Assembly (NCBI RefSeq): GCF_024294805.1
Contig: NZ_JANCLU010000012.1
Span: forward strand, 91,708-155,707
DNA: 64,000 nucleotides
DNA from: Alsobacter ponti
GTDB taxonomy: Bacteria; Pseudomonadota; Alphaproteobacteria; Rhizobiales; Beijerinckiaceae
Reading direction: 5' to 3'
The notes under the pieces were generated by a model that worked only from the letters and a program-made list of their open reading frames with translations, was not told the DNA's origin and made no database searches. Position numbers and translations under genes: made by a program. Below are positions 45,476-54,828 of the stretch, piece by piece; the stretch's first letter is position 1, and each line of letters opens with the position of its first letter.

Positions 45476-48400
45476 ATGAGCCAATTTCTCGACCGACTGA
45501 CCTTCTTCAGGAAGGTGTCCGAGCCCTTCTCCGACGGCCACGGCATCACCACCGACGAGGACCGCCGCTGGGAGGACGGATATCGCAAGCGCTGGCAGCA
45601 CGACAAAATCGTGCGGTCCACGCACGGCGCGAACTGCACCGGCTCGTGTTCGTGGAAGATCTACGTCAAGGGCGGGATCGTGACGTGGGAGACGCAGCAG
45701 ACGGACTATCCGCGCACCCGCCCGGACCTGCCGAACCATGAGCCGCGCGGCTGCTCGCGCGGCGCGAGCTACAGCTGGTACCTCTACTCGGGCAACCGCG
45801 TGAAGTATCCGCTGATCCGCTCGCGCCTGCTGAAGCTGTGGCGCGCCGCGCGCAAGACGCAGTCGCCCGTGGCGGCGTGGAAGAGCATCGTCGAGGACCC
45901 CGCCAAGCGGCAGGACTATATCGGCGTGCGCGGCCACGGCGGCTTCGTGCGCGCCAACTGGGACGAGGCGACCGAGATCATCGCGGCCGCCAACGCCTAT
46001 ACGGCGAAGACGTGGGGCCCGGACCGCGTGATCGGCTTCTCGCCGATCCCGGCCATGTCGATGGTCTCCTACGCCGCGGGCTCGCGCTATCTGTCGCTGC
46101 TCGGCGGCGTCTGCATGTCGTTCTACGACTGGTACTGCGACCTGCCGCCGTCCTCGCCGCAGACCTGGGGCGAGCAGACCGACGTGCCGGAAAGCGCCGA
46201 CTGGTACAACGCCGGCTTCATCATCCTGTGGGGGTCCAACGTCCCGCAGACGCGCACGCCCGACGCCCATTTCTACACCGAGGCGCGCTATCGCGGCGCC
46301 AAGAGCGCCGTGATCTGCCCCGACTATTCGGAGGCCGCGAAGTTCGGCGACATCTGGCTGTCGGTGAAGCAGGGCACGGACGCCGCGCTCGCCATGGCGA
46401 TGGGCCACGTGATCCTCAAGGAGTACCACGTCGACCGCCAGGCCGCGTATTTCCAGGACTATGTGCGCCGCTACACCGACATGCCGATGCTGGTGAAGCT
46501 GGTGCGCCAGGACGGCAAGCTGACGCCGGACCGCTTCATCCGCGCGTCGGACTTCGACGGCGGGCTCGGCGAGGCCAACAACCCCGAATGGAAGACGGTC
46601 GCCTATGACGAGGTGTCCGGCGCGATCGTGGTGCCGAACGGCTCGGTCGGCTTCCGCTGGGGCGAGCAGGGCAAGTGGAACATCGAGGAGAAGGAGACGA
46701 CCGGCAAGGAGACGAAGCTGCGCCTGTCGCTCGCCGACATCCGCGACGACTTCGCCGACGTGGCCTTCCCCTATTTCGGCAATATCGAGAACGAGCACTT
46801 CGTGTCCTCGCAGCACGCCAGCGTGCTGGAGCGTCGCGTGCCGGTGAAGAAGCTGGCGCTGGCCGAAGGCGAGACGCTGGTCGCCAGCGTGCATGACCTG
46901 TTCATCGCCAATTACGGCGTCGACCAGGGATGGGGCGGCCCCAACGTCGCCGCCGACTTCGACGACGACATGCCCTACACGCCCGCCTGGGCGGAGAAGA
47001 TCACCGGCGTCAGCCGCGACAAGATCATCCAGGTGGCGCGCGAGTTCGCGACCAACGCCGAGAAGACCAACGGGCGCTCGATGGTCATCATCGGGGCGGC
47101 GATGAACCACTGGTACCACGCCGACATGAACTATCGCGGCGTGATCAACATGCTGGTCATGTGCGGCTGCGTCGGCCAGTCCGGCGGCGGCTGGTCGCAC
47201 TATGTCGGGCAGGAGAAGCTGCGGCCCCAGGCGGGCTGGGCGCCGCTCGCCTTCGCGCTGGACTGGGGCCGTCCGCCTCGCCAGCAGAACTCGACGTCGT
47301 TCTTCTACCTGCACACCGACCAGTGGCGGTACGAGACGATGCAGACCTCCGACATCCTGTCGCCGACCGCGCCGGCCGGCCCGTGGGACGGCGCCATCAT
47401 CGACTACAACATCCGCGCCATGCGGATGGGCTGGCTACCGGCCTATCCCACGCTGAAGCAGAACCCGCTCGCCATCGCCGCCAAGGCGAAGGAGGCGGGG
47501 CTCGAGCCGAAGGACTACGTCGCCAAGGCGCTCAAGTCCGGCGAACTCGGCTTCGCCTGGGAGGACCCGGACTCGCCGGAGAACTTCCCGCGCAACATGT
47601 TCGTGTGGCGGTCCAACCTGCTCGGCTCCTCCGGTAAAGGCCACGAGTACTTCCTCAAGCACCTGCTCGGCACGTCTCACGGCGTGCTCGGCAAGGATCT
47701 CGGCCAGGAGGGCGGCGCCAAGCCGAAGCTGGTCCGCTGGCACGACGAGGCGCCGCGCGGCAAGCTCGACCTGCTGGTGACGCTCGACTTCCGCATGTCG
47801 ACGACCTGCGTCTACTCGGACATCGTGCTGCCGACCGCCACCTGGTACGAGAAGAACGACCTCAACACCTCGGACATGCACCCCTTCATCCACCCGCTGA
47901 CCAGCGCGGTGGACCCGGCGTGGCAGGCGCGCTCGGACTGGGAGATCTACAAGGCGATCGCCCGCAAGTTCTCCGAGGTCGCGCCCGAGGTGCTGGGCGT
48001 CGAGAAGGACGTGGTGCTCACGCCGATCCAGCACGACAGCCCCGGCGAGATCGCGCAGGCTTTCGAGCCGAAGGACTGGTCGGAAGGCGAGTGCGAGCCC
48101 ATCCCCGGCAAGACGATGCCGGCGGTGACGGTGGTCGAGCGCGACTACCCCAACCTCTACAAGCGCTTCACCGCGCTCGGCCCGCTGATGGAGAGCATCG
48201 GCAACGGCATCAAGGGCATTGCCTGGAAGACCGAGCACGAGGTCGAGAACCTGCGCCACCTCAACGGCGTCGTCACGGAGGAGGGGCCGACCAAGGGCCT
48301 CGCCCGCATCGAGACGGACATCGACGCCGCCGAGGTGCTGCTGATGCTGGCGCCCGAGACGAACGGCGAGGTCGCCGTGAAGTCCTGGGAGTCGCTATCG

Positions 48401-49222
48401 CGCACCACGGGGCGCGAGCACGCGCATCTCGCGCTGCCCAAGGAGGACGAGAAGATCCGCTTCCGCGACGTGGTGGCCCAGCCGCGCAAGATCATCTCGG
48501 CGCCGACCTGGTCGGGGCTGGAGAGCGAGAAGGTCTGCTACAACGCCGGCTACACGAACGTCCACGAGCTGATCCCCTGGCGCACGCTCACCGGCCGCCA
48601 GCAGCTCTACCAGGATCATCTGTGGATGCGGGCCTTCGGCGAGGGCTTCTGCGTCTACCGCCCGCCCGTCGACCTCAGGGCCATCAAGCCGGTGCAGGGC
48701 ATGAAGCCGAATGGCGAGAAGGAGATCGTCCTGAACTTCATCACGCCGCACCAGAAATGGGGCATCCACTCCACCTACACGGACAACCTGCTGATGCTGA
48801 CATTGTCGCGCGGCGGCCCGATCGTGTGGATCAGCGAGAACGACGCCCGCAAGGTGGGCATCGTCGATAACGACTGGATCGAGGCCTACAACGCCAACGG
48901 CGCGCTGGTCGCCCGCGCGGTGGTCTCCCAGCGCGTCAAGGACGGCATGGTGATGATGTACCATGCGCAGGAGAAGATCGTGAACGTGCCGGGCTCGGAG
49001 ATGACCGGGCAGCGCGGCGGCATCCATAACTCGGTGACCCGCGCCGTGCTCAAGCCGACGCACATGATCGGCGGCTACGTCCAGCTCGCCTACGGCTTCA
49101 ACTATTACGGCACGATCGGCACCAATCGCGACGAGTTCGTCGTGGTCCGAAAGGTCCGCAACGTGGACTGGCTCGAAGGGCCCCTCGAGGGCGCGCAGCC
49201 TACCGTCCAGGCCGCCGAATAA
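45476..49222 (+). CDS. narG: Respiratory nitrate reductase alpha subunit
   Basis: A 1248-aa membrane-bound nitrate reductase catalytic subunit (bis-MGD molybdenum), reducing nitrate to nitrite on the cytoplasmic side. The FS0 [4Fe-4S] site is His50/Cys54/Cys58/Cys93 (STHGANCTGSCSW...RGCSRG), with His as first ligand as in E. coli NarG. The molybdenum ligand is probably Asp218 in MSFYDWYCDLPP. The N-terminus FLDRLTFFRKVSEPFSDGHG lacks a functional Tat signal, as is normal for NarG. ATG at 45476. Confidence 0.99.
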   Translation: MSQFLDRLTFFRKVSEPFSDGHGITTDEDRRWEDGYRKRWQHDKIVRSTHGANCTGSCSWKIYVKGGIVTWETQQTDYPRTRPDLPNHEPRGCSRGASYSWYLYSGNRVKYPLIRSRLLKLWRAARKTQSPVAAWKSIVEDPAKRQDYIGVRGHGGFVRANWDEATEIIAAANAYTAKTWGPDRVIGFSPIPAMSMVSYAAGSRYLSLLGGVCMSFYDWYCDLPPSSPQTWGEQTDVPESADWYNAGFIILWGSNVPQTRTPDAHFYTEARYRGAKSAVICPDYSEAAKFGDIWLSVKQGTDAALAMAMGHVILKEYHVDRQAAYFQDYVRRYTDMPMLVKLVRQDGKLTPDRFIRASDFDGGLGEANNPEWKTVAYDEVSGAIVVPNGSVGFRWGEQGKWNIEEKETTGKETKLRLSLADIRDDFADVAFPYFGNIENEHFVSSQHASVLERRVPVKKLALAEGETLVASVHDLFIANYGVDQGWGGPNVAADFDDDMPYTPAWAEKITGVSRDKIIQVAREFATNAEKTNGRSMVIIGAAMNHWYHADMNYRGVINMLVMCGCVGQSGGGWSHYVGQEKLRPQAGWAPLAFALDWGRPPRQQNSTSFFYLHTDQWRYETMQTSDILSPTAPAGPWDGAIIDYNIRAMRMGWLPAYPTLKQNPLAIAAKAKEAGLEPKDYVAKALKSGELGFAWEDPDSPENFPRNMFVWRSNLLGSSGKGHEYFLKHLLGTSHGVLGKDLGQEGGAKPKLVRWHDEAPRGKLDLLVTLDFRMSTTCVYSDIVLPTATWYEKNDLNTSDMHPFIHPLTSAVDPAWQARSDWEIYKAIARKFSEVAPEVLGVEKDVVLTPIQHDSPGEIAQAFEPKDWSEGECEPIPGKTMPAVTVVERDYPNLYKRFTALGPLMESIGNGIKGIAWKTEHEVENLRHLNGVVTEEGPTKGLARIETDIDAAEVLLMLAPETNGEVAVKSWESLSRTTGREHAHLALPKEDEKIRFRDVVAQPRKIISAPTWSGLESEKVCYNAGYTNVHELIPWRTLTGRQQLYQDHLWMRAFGEGFCVYRPPVDLRAIKPVQGMKPNGEKEIVLNFITPHQKWGIHSTYTDNLLMLTLSRGGPIVWISENDARKVGIVDNDWIEAYNANGALVARAVVSQRVKDGMVMMYHAQEKIVNVPGSEMTGQRGGIHNSVTRAVLKPTHMIGGYVQLAYGFNYYGTIGTNRDEFVVVRKVRNVDWLEGPLEGAQPTVQAAE

Positions 49223-49233
49223 GGAGCAGTCCC

Positions 49234-50760
49234 ATGAAAATCCGCGCGCAGATCGCGATGGTGCTCAATCTGGACAAGTGCATCGGGTGCCACACCTGCT
49301 CGGTGACCTGCAAGAACGTCTGGACCAGCCGCGAAGGCATGGAATACGCCTGGTTCAACAACGTCGAGACCAAGCCGGGCATCGGCTATCCGAAGGACTG
49401 GGAGAACCAGGACCGCTGGAAGGGCGGCTGGCGCCGCAAGCGCAACGGCAAGATCGAGCCGCGGATCGGCGGCAAGTGGCGCGTGCTCGCCAACATCTTC
49501 GCCAACCCGGACCTGCCGGAGATCGACGACTACTACGAGCCCTTCACCTTCGACTACGAGCACCTGCAGACGGCGCCCGAGGTGCAGGCGTTCCCCACGG
49601 CGCGCCCGCGCTCGCTCGTCTCGGGCGAGCGCATGGAGAAGATCGAATGGGGGCCGAACTGGGAGGAGATCCTGGGCGGCGAGTTCGCCAAGCGCTCCGC
49701 CGACAAGAACTTCGACGGCATCCAGAAGGAAATCTACGGCCAGTTCGAAAACACCTTCATGATGTACCTGCCGAGGCTGTGCGAGCACTGCCTCAACCCG
49801 GCCTGCGTCGCGGCGTGCCCCTCGGGCGCGATCTACAAGCGCGAGGAGGACGGCATCGTCCTGATCGACCAGGACAAGTGCCGCGGCTGGCGCATGTGCG
49901 TCTCCGGCTGTCCCTACAAGAAGATCTATTTCAACTGGTCGTCGGGAAAGAGCGAGAAGTGCATCTTCTGCTACCCGCGCATCGAGGCCGGCCAGCCCAC
50001 GGTCTGCTCGGAAACCTGCGTCGGCCGCATCCGCTATCTCGGCGTGGTGCTCTATGACGCCGACCGGATCGAGGCGGCCGCGTCGGCGCCCGACGACCGG
50101 GATCTCTACCGGGCGCAGCTCGACGTCTTCCTCGATCCGAACGATCCGGTGATCGCGGAAAAGGCGCTGGAGCAGGGCATTCCGCTCTCCTGGCTGGAGG
50201 CGGCCCGCAAGTCGCCGATCTGGAAGATGGCGATGGAATGGGGCGTCGCGTTCCCCCTCCATCCCGAATACCGGACCTTGCCGATGGTGTGGTACGTGCC
50301 GCCGCTCTCGCCGATCACGTCGGCGGCGGAGGCGGGCAAGATGGGGCTCGACGGCGGCATGCCCGACGTCAAGTCTCTGCGCATCCCGCTTCGCTATCTC
50401 GCCAACCTGCTGACGGCGGGCGACGAGGCGCCGGTCGCGGCCGGGCTGGAGCGGATGCTGGCCATGCGCGCCTACATGCGGGCCAAGACGGTCGACGGCG
50501 TCATCGACGAGTCGATCGCCCGCAAGGTGGGGCTCACCGGCCTCCAGATCGAGGAGATGTACCACGTGATGGCGATCGCCAATTACGAGGACCGCTTCGT
50601 CATCCCCACCACCCACCGCGAGACGTCCGAGGACGCCTACGAACTGCGCGGCCAGTGCGGCTTCAGCTTCGGCGACGGCTGCCTGCCCAGCGACAGCAAG
50701 GTCAACCTGTTCGGTGGCATGAAGCTGAAGAACGACCGGTCCAAGGCGGGGGTGTCGTGA
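49234..50760 (+). CDS. narH: Respiratory nitrate reductase beta (Fe-S) subunit
   Basis: A 508-aa Fe-S protein carrying electrons from NarI to NarG. Cysteine clusters: CIGCHTCSVTC (16-26), CEHCLNPACVAACP, CRGWRMCVSGCP and CIFCYPR..CSETC. In the third cluster Trp replaces the second Cys (CRGW), giving the [3Fe-4S] centre known in NarH. It starts 11 bp after narG with an AAGGAG site. Confidence 0.99.
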   Translation: MKIRAQIAMVLNLDKCIGCHTCSVTCKNVWTSREGMEYAWFNNVETKPGIGYPKDWENQDRWKGGWRRKRNGKIEPRIGGKWRVLANIFANPDLPEIDDYYEPFTFDYEHLQTAPEVQAFPTARPRSLVSGERMEKIEWGPNWEEILGGEFAKRSADKNFDGIQKEIYGQFENTFMMYLPRLCEHCLNPACVAACPSGAIYKREEDGIVLIDQDKCRGWRMCVSGCPYKKIYFNWSSGKSEKCIFCYPRIEAGQPTVCSETCVGRIRYLGVVLYDADRIEAAASAPDDRDLYRAQLDVFLDPNDPVIAEKALEQGIPLSWLEAARKSPIWKMAMEWGVAFPLHPEYRTLPMVWYVPPLSPITSAAEAGKMGLDGGMPDVKSLRIPLRYLANLLTAGDEAPVAAGLERMLAMRAYMRAKTVDGVIDESIARKVGLTGLQIEEMYHVMAIANYEDRFVIPTTHRETSEDAYELRGQCGFSFGDGCLPSDSKVNLFGGMKLKNDRSKAGVS

Positions 50761-51509
50761 TGAAGACGCTGAAGGTTCTCTCGGCGGTTCTGTCCTACCC
50801 GACGGCCGAGCTGGCCGCCGCGGCGGACGAGCTGAAGGCCATCGTCGCGCGCGAGGGCCTGTTGCCCCCGGCGCAGGCCGCCGCGCTGTCGCGGCTTATC
50901 GACGACATCGCCGGCCGCGACCTGCTCGACGCGCAGGAGCGCTACGTCCAGCTCTTCGACCGGACACGCTCTTTGTCCTTGCAGCTCTTCGAGCACGTTC
51001 ACGGCGAAAGCCGCGATCGCGGGCAGGCCATGGTCGACCTGCTCCGCCTCTACGAGGAGGGCGGCTACACGCCGACGGCCTCCGAGCTGCCGGATTTCCT
51101 GCCGCTGTTCCTCGAATACGCGGCGACTCGCCAGCCGGACGACGCGCTGGAGCTGATCGGCCAGCCGGGCCACGTCTTCGCCGCCTTGCGGGAGCGGCTC
51201 GCCAAGCGCGACAGCGTCTACGAGGGCGCGTTCGCGGCCCTGGTGGCGCTCGCCGGCGGCGCGCTCGACGACGAGGCGCTCGCGGCGCTGCGCGCCGAGC
51301 CCGACGTCGAGCCCGACGACCTCGAGGCGCTCGACGCCGCGTGGCAGGACGAGGAAGTCACGTTCGGGCCCGGCGCCGCCGACGCCTGCGGCGTCGACAG
51401 CCTCGCCTCGAAGATCCGGCAGGCCCGCCGGCCCGCGCCGGGGCTGGAAACACCGGCCGGCGCGGGGCCGCGCACCGTCATCACAACGCCGAACACGGCG
51501 CGCGCCTGA
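50760..51509 (+). CDS. narJ: Nitrate reductase assembly chaperone
   Basis: A 249-aa TorD-related chaperone (MKTLKVLSAVLSYPTAELAAA; the LQLFEHVHGESRDRGQAMVDLLRLYEEGGY signature) that loads the molybdenum cofactor into NarG. The ATG shares one base with the narH stop (TGATG). The C-terminal ~35 residues are Pro/Ala-rich and probably disordered. Confidence 0.97.
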   Translation: MKTLKVLSAVLSYPTAELAAAADELKAIVAREGLLPPAQAAALSRLIDDIAGRDLLDAQERYVQLFDRTRSLSLQLFEHVHGESRDRGQAMVDLLRLYEEGGYTPTASELPDFLPLFLEYAATRQPDDALELIGQPGHVFAALRERLAKRDSVYEGAFAALVALAGGALDDEALAALRAEPDVEPDDLEALDAAWQDEEVTFGPGAADACGVDSLASKIRQARRPAPGLETPAGAGPRTVITTPNTARA

Positions 51510-51520
51510 GGAGCCAAGCC

Positions 51521-52222
51521 ATGCGCGAGACGATCTTTCACATTCTCTTCGTCTGGTACCCCTATGTCTGCCTGACGACCTTCCTCGTCGGCAGCCTGAT
51601 CCGCTTCGACCGGGACCAGTACACCTGGAAGGCGAGTTCCAGCCAATTGCTGCGCCGCCGCCAGTTGTGGTGGGGGTCCAACCTGTTCCACTTCGGCGTG
51701 CTGTTCCTGTTCTTCGGCCACGCCGTCGGCCTGCTGACGCCGACCTCGGTCTACACGCTGGTCATGACGGTGCCGCAGAAGCAGATGATCGCCATCGTGG
51801 CGGGCGGCGTCGCCGGGTCGCTGTGCTTCGTCGGGCTCAGCATGCTGCTGCATCGCCGCCTGACGGACCCGCGCATCCGCCAGACCTCGACGACGATGGA
51901 CATCGCCGTGCTGGCGATCCTGTGGGTGCAGCTGTCGCTCGGCCTGCTCACGCTGCCGTTCTCGCTGGGGCACTCGGACGGGTCGGCGATGCTCATTCTG
52001 GCGCACTGGGCACAGGGCATCGTGACCCTGCGGCCGGTGGAGGCCGAGACGCTGGCGGAGCTGAACTGGCCCTATCTGGCGCACCTCGTGCTGGGCATGA
52101 CGATCTTCCTCGTCTTCCCGTTCTCGCGCCTCGTCCATATCTGGTCCGCGCCCATCTGGTATCTCGGCCGGCGCGGCTATCAGGTCGTGCGCACGCGCCG
52201 CACCCTCACGCCAGCGGAGTAA
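51521..52222 (+). CDS. narI: Respiratory nitrate reductase gamma subunit (cytochrome b)
   Basis: A 233-aa membrane protein with five hydrophobic spans that takes electrons from quinol. The likely heme-b ligands are in LFHFGVLFLFFGHAVG (two His) and in LAHLVLGM / SRLVHIW near the C-terminus. AGGAG precedes the ATG. It anchors NarGH to the inner membrane. Confidence 0.97.
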   Translation: MRETIFHILFVWYPYVCLTTFLVGSLIRFDRDQYTWKASSSQLLRRRQLWWGSNLFHFGVLFLFFGHAVGLLTPTSVYTLVMTVPQKQMIAIVAGGVAGSLCFVGLSMLLHRRLTDPRIRQTSTTMDIAVLAILWVQLSLGLLTLPFSLGHSDGSAMLILAHWAQGIVTLRPVEAETLAELNWPYLAHLVLGMTIFLVFPFSRLVHIWSAPIWYLGRRGYQVVRTRRTLTPAE

Positions 52223-52228
52223 CCGGCC

Positions 52229-53080
52229 ATGACGACTTCATCCCCCGCGTCTAGCTGCGCCGTGAAGCCGGCCATCTCGGCGAAGCCGAAGACCGTCAGC
52301 GTCAACGGCGTCGCGATTTCCCGCTCCGCCATCGCGCAGGAAGTGCAGAACCACCCGGCGTCCAAGCCCATCGAGGCCTGGCAGGCGGCCGCGCGCGCGC
52401 TCGTGGTGCGCGAGCTGCTGCTGCAGGAGGCAAGGCGCATCGGGCTTTCGCCGGAGCCCCGCGACGACGGCGAGGGCCGCCGCGAGACCGACGAGGAGGC
52501 GCTGGTGCGCCAGCTCGTCGAGCGCGAGGTGAAGGCCCCTCGCGCCGGCGACGACGAGTGCCGGCGCTATTTCGAGCAGAACCGCGCGCGCTTCCGCACG
52601 CCGGCGCTCCACGAGGTCCGGCACATCCTGATCGCGGCGGACCCGGCCGACCGGGACGCGCGCGACCAGGCCCGCGTCCATGCCGAGATCCTGATCGACC
52701 AGATCCGGCGCAACCCCGCCAGCTTCGGCCAGCTCGCCGGGCAGATTTCGGCCTGCCCCTCGGGCAAGACGGGCGGCAGCCTGGGCCAGATCGGCCCGGG
52801 GCAGACCGTGCCCGAGTTCGAGCAGGCGCTGGAGCGGCTGAACGAGGGCGAGGTCGCGGCGCGGCCGGTGGAGACGCGGTACGGCCTCCACATCGTCTGG
52901 CTCGACCGCCGCATCGCGGGCCGCGACCTGCCGCTGGAGATGGTGCGCGAGCGCATCGCCGAGTGGCTGGGCGAGAAGGCCCGGCGCATGGCCATCCGCC
53001 ACTACATCGCGTCGCTGGCCGGGCGCGCGGAGATCGTCGGCGTCGACCTCGGCGTCGAAGCCACGCCGCTGATGCAGTAG
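52229..53080 (+). CDS. Parvulin-type peptidyl-prolyl isomerase (NifM/PpiC-like) of the nar operon
   Basis: A 283-aa protein with an N-terminal helical domain (VNGVAISRSAIAQEVQNHP..PIEAWQAAARALVVRELLLQEA) and a parvulin domain (ALHEVRHILIAAD...CPSGKTGGSLGQIGPGQTVPEFEQALERLNEGEVAARPVETRYGLHIVWLDRR). It has no signal peptide, so it acts in the cytoplasm. It begins 6 bp after narI. Similar isomerases accompany narGHJI in many proteobacteria and may help fold or mature NarG/NarH. Confidence 0.92.
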   Translation: MTTSSPASSCAVKPAISAKPKTVSVNGVAISRSAIAQEVQNHPASKPIEAWQAAARALVVRELLLQEARRIGLSPEPRDDGEGRRETDEEALVRQLVEREVKAPRAGDDECRRYFEQNRARFRTPALHEVRHILIAADPADRDARDQARVHAEILIDQIRRNPASFGQLAGQISACPSGKTGGSLGQIGPGQTVPEFEQALERLNEGEVAARPVETRYGLHIVWLDRRIAGRDLPLEMVRERIAEWLGEKARRMAIRHYIASLAGRAEIVGVDLGVEATPLMQ

Positions 53081-53089
53081 GAGCGGGCC

Positions 53090-53464
53090 ATGCAACTCGG
53101 AACGCTCATCTCGCGGCTCGAAGACGAAACCGACGCCGCCATGGCGCTGGAAGCGCTGGGCGACGTGGTGCTGCTGGGCGAGGTGCTGCGCACCGGCGAG
53201 CTTTACGACGAGACGCCGGGCGAATACGTCGCCAACGCGGCCCGCCGCTTCGCCGCCATGGCCGGCGACGAGGACTGGCTCGGGCTGATGAACGCGCTGG
53301 AGCGCGCGGACGACCCCGCGCGCGCCGTGCTCGACCGCATGCTGCGCTGGTCGCTGACCCGCGACGCCGCCGAGCAGGAGCACGAGCGCAGCCACGCCCA
53401 CGGCCACGAGCACGGACATGGCGGCGCGTGCTCCTGCGGGGGAGGGTGCGGCGGCGGGCGCTGA
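53090..53464 (+). CDS. Small protein with His/Cys-rich tail in the nar operon
   Basis: A 124-aa protein. Residues 1-95 are acidic and helical (LISRLEDETDAAMALEALGDVVLLGEVLRTGELYDETPGEYVANAARRFAAMAGDEDWLGLMNALERADDPARAVLDRM). The last ~25 residues are packed with His, then Gly/Cys (HAHGHEHGHGG, CSCGGGCGGG), a typical metal-binding or metallochaperone-type tail. It lies 9 bp after the isomerase gene and just before a zinc carbonic anhydrase. I do not recognise a characterised family; metal delivery to the operon's enzymes is possible but unproven. Confidence 0.8.
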   Translation: MQLGTLISRLEDETDAAMALEALGDVVLLGEVLRTGELYDETPGEYVANAARRFAAMAGDEDWLGLMNALERADDPARAVLDRMLRWSLTRDAAEQEHERSHAHGHEHGHGGACSCGGGCGGGR

Positions 53465-53487
53465 GCCGCCGCCGGCGGGGGAAGCGG

Positions 53488-54234
53488 ATGTCGCGCACGC
53501 TCGATCATCTCTTCGACCGGAACGTCGCCTGGGCCCACGCCAAGACGCGGGACGACCCGCGCTTCTTCGTCCGGATGGCCGAGCAGCAGACGCCCCGCTA
53601 TCTCTGGGTCGGATGCTCGGACAGCCGCGTCACGGCCAATGACGTGCTCGGGCTCGATCCGGGCGAGGTCTTCGTTCACCGCAACGTCGGCAACATCGTC
53701 CACACGAGCGACATGAACCTGCTCTCGGTGCTCGAATTCGCCGTCGATCAGCTCGGGGTGGAACACGTCATCGTCTGCGGCCACTATGGCTGCGGCGGCA
53801 TGCGGCGGGCGCTGTCGGGCGGACGCGGCGAGCTCGTCGACCACTGGCTGCAGCCCATCTCGATGTTCTACCGCAAGCACCGCGCCGTGTTCGACGCGCT
53901 GGACGAGGAGGCGCGTCTGGCGCGGCTGTGCGAGATCAACGTCGAAATGCAGGTGCGCCGCCTCGCCGCGACCCCCATCGTCGAGAACGCCTGGGCGCGC
54001 AACCAGCCCGTCCACCTGCACGGCTGGCTCTACGCCATCCACGACGGCCTGCTGCGCGACCTCGGGCCGCATCTCTCGTCCGTCGCCGAGCGCGAGGCGC
54101 TTGTGTCGCTCGACCATCGGGTTTCCAATCCGGTCGAACCGGTGACGGCGCTGCGCCGCCACGCGCAGGAAGCCTTCGCGTCGGAGGCGGCGTCCGGCGC
54201 GTGTTGCGCACCGGCGCGCAGTCTCCGACCCTGA
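53488..54234 (+). CDS. Beta-class carbonic anhydrase
   Basis: A 248-aa zinc enzyme interconverting CO2 and bicarbonate. Zinc ligands and the catalytic dyad are Cys43-x-Asp45-x-Arg (VGCSDSR), His99 and Cys102 (CGHYGCGG). The length and the motifs NRNVGNIV-like (HRNVGNIV) and HGWLYAIHDG fit the plant-type beta class. Position in the nar operon suggests co-induction with nitrate respiration, perhaps for pH or bicarbonate balance. The C-terminus is extended and Cys-containing. Confidence 0.96.
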   Translation: MSRTLDHLFDRNVAWAHAKTRDDPRFFVRMAEQQTPRYLWVGCSDSRVTANDVLGLDPGEVFVHRNVGNIVHTSDMNLLSVLEFAVDQLGVEHVIVCGHYGCGGMRRALSGGRGELVDHWLQPISMFYRKHRAVFDALDEEARLARLCEINVEMQVRRLAATPIVENAWARNQPVHLHGWLYAIHDGLLRDLGPHLSSVAEREALVSLDHRVSNPVEPVTALRRHAQEAFASEAASGACCAPARSLRP

Positions 54235-54258
54235 CGCCTCGTCGATGAGATCACCACC

Positions 54259-54771
54259 GTGCCAATTGCCGACCTGAAGCTCGATGTCCCGATCACCGCC
54301 ATCGTCTACGCGGAGCGCCAGCCGATCGGCCCCGCGCTGGCGGCCTTGGCCGACGCGCTGCGCGCGGAGGGGAAGGCGCTCGCTGGCTTCGTCCAGCACG
54401 AGGTGCCGCGCCCCGGCCGCCGGAAATGCGACATGGTGCTGGAGGATCTCGCGACGGGCGCGCGGATCCGGATTTCCGAGGACCGGGGCGAGCACGCGCG
54501 GGGCTGCCGCCTCGACACCTCGGAGCTGCTGCGCGCCGCCGGGCTCGCGGCCGACGCGCTGGCCGAAGGCGCGGACGTGCTCGTCCTGAACAAGTACGGC
54601 AAGGTGGAAGCGGAGGGCGGCGGCGTGCGCCCGCTGATCGCCGACGCCGTGGCCCGTGGCGTGCCGGTGATCGTCGGCGTGCCGCGCCTCAACCTCGAGA
54701 GTTTTCGCGCCTTCGCGGGCGCGCTCGCCGTCGAGACGCCGCTGATCGCTCCAGAGCCGGCGCCGGCTTGA
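54259..54771 (+). CDS. DUF2478 protein (predicted nucleotide-binding, molybdenum-linked context)
   Basis: A 170-aa protein from a GTG start. Features are an N-terminal strand ITAIVYAERQPIGPALAALADAL, GFVQHEVPRPGRRKCDMVLEDLATG, RGCRLDTSELLRAAG and DVLVLNKYGKVEAEGGGVRPLIADAVARGVPVIVGV. This is the pattern of DUF2478, thought to be related to P-loop nucleoside triphosphatases and often found beside molybdate or molybdoenzyme genes. Function is not established. Its place after narGHJI fits a role around molybdoenzymes. Confidence 0.75.
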   Translation: MPIADLKLDVPITAIVYAERQPIGPALAALADALRAEGKALAGFVQHEVPRPGRRKCDMVLEDLATGARIRISEDRGEHARGCRLDTSELLRAAGLAADALAEGADVLVLNKYGKVEAEGGGVRPLIADAVARGVPVIVGVPRLNLESFRAFAGALAVETPLIAPEPAPA

Positions 54772-54828
54772 CCGGCTCCGGACCGGCGGGCCACCTTGGC
54801 TCCGAGGGACGGATTCCTGGAGGGACGA

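Noticed and set aside
42556-45639. Very long open frame on the - strand opposite narK
   Set aside because: It is Arg/His/Gln/Gly-rich low-complexity translation caused by GC-rich third positions of narK and has no family features; narK on the + strand is certain.
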